From NCBI GenBank assembly GCA_016929175.1, contig JAFGJI010000164.1, positions 1 through 5,068 on the forward strand: 5,068 bases of DNA. The letters are read 5' to 3'. The DNA is from Thermoplasmatota archaeon (GTDB taxonomy: Archaea; Thermoplasmatota; Penumbrarchaeia; Penumbrarchaeales; Penumbrarchaeaceae). Of the stretch, positions 4,855 through 5,068 are shown piece after piece (position 1 is the stretch's first letter; each line of letters opens with the position of its first letter). The notes under the pieces were generated by a model. That model ran no database searches and was not told where the DNA came from. It was given only the letters and a program-made list of their open reading frames with translations. The translations under genes were made by a program, and so were the position numbers.

Positions 4855-5044
4855 ATCCACCATTAAAAACGAAAAGTTGTACTTTTTCGGGCGCCAACTT
4901 TATACAGCCTGTTGCACCAACAAGATAGGAATATGAGATGTTAAAACTTTCTCTGATCAAGTCCAACAAGAAAGGAATTCGCACATCAATATTCATTAAT
5001 AATGATATAATGGGTATTATTTCTCATTTATCATAAATGTAAAC
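4855..5044. other. AT-rich stretch past the transposase remnant, no convincing gene
   Basis: The transposase similarity fades here. There is a short inverted repeat AAAGTTG/CAACTTT (4873-4879, 4895-4901), a promoter-like TTTATA, and a 32-codon open frame (4938-5036) without a good ribosome binding site, which I do not call as a gene. The right boundary of the inserted element probably lies in this stretch but cannot be placed. Confidence 0.4.
4899..4904 (+). promoter_or_regulatory. Candidate TATA box upstream of the right-end gene
   Basis: TTTATA preceded by GCGCCAAC; transcription would begin near 4926. Between box and start lies a small dyad TGTTG-CAC-CAACA (4910-4922) that could be an operator. 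It may serve the reading frame beginning near 5045 or be a relic of the insertion sequence. Confidence 0.3.
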
Positions 5045-5068
5045 ATGGCTGAAGCTGATTTCTCGGAC
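5045..5068 (+). CDS. Possible start of a gene running off the right edge
   Basis: ATG GCT GAA GCT GAT TTC TCG GAC reads MAEADFSD with no stop before the edge, and base composition turns less AT-rich here. A TATA-like GATATAAT lies about 40 bases upstream, but no ribosome binding site is visible. Eight codons are too few to identify a product. Confidence 0.3.

Noticed and set aside
4938..5036. 32-codon open frame MLKLSLIKSNKKGIR...
   Set aside because: AT-rich, no good ribosome binding site and no recognisable motif; it lies near a TATA-like element but is as likely to be chance.
1..5068. CRISPR array, rRNA or known riboswitch
   Set aside because: No regularly spaced repeats and no conserved rRNA, tRNA or riboswitch core found by reading either strand.

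Overview
The window looks archaeal, most likely euryarchaeal or Thermoplasmatota-like. The signs are archaeal-style TATA boxes (TTTATA, TATATA), PRC-barrel and Cdc48 N-domain-like proteins, a possibly leaderless antiporter mRNA, and tight minus-strand genes with strong GGAGGTGA-type ribosome binding sites. Lineage assignment below that level is a guess. Base composition is balanced from 1 to about 4140 and becomes AT-rich over the last 900 bases, where a decayed insertion sequence lies.

Layout. Bases 2-820 (+) are the 3' two thirds of a CPA2-type cation/proton antiporter gene cut by the window edge. It converges on a five-gene minus-strand operon (2678 down to 841). In transcription order the operon encodes: (1) a stand-alone Cdc48 N-domain-like double-psi beta-barrel protein; (2) a 96-residue charged helical protein; (3) a 110-residue protein with one membrane segment and a cytosolic coiled coil; (4) a 117-residue acidic/helical protein; (5) a protein with two PRC-barrel domains. 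Genes overlap by 4 bases, abut, or are about 10 bases apart, so they are almost certainly co-transcribed. A hairpin followed by a T-run closes the operon. A 224-base divergent intergenic region (2679-2902) carries TATA boxes for both directions, an imperfect 12-bp inverted repeat and a GC hairpin in the operon leader. Bases 2903-4138 (+) hold a complete second antiporter, 67% identical to the first without gaps over the 240 columns I counted. From 4216 to about 4854 there is a decayed DDE transposase with an in-frame TAG and later TGA/TAA stops. The last 200 bases are AT-rich, with a promoter-like site and the possible first eight codons of another gene.

Main point. Proteins 2, 3 and 4 of the operon share a roughly 25-65-residue core (I-x2-Y-[LF]...E-[YW]-x-[IF]...), so they are tandem paralogues that have acquired different N-termini: short, transmembrane, and acidic with an amphipathic helix. 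Their linkage to a Cdc48N-like barrel and a double PRC barrel, between two copies of an ion antiporter, suggests an uncharacterised membrane-associated assembly. A physical complex and a link to ion homeostasis or to the cell envelope/division are inference.
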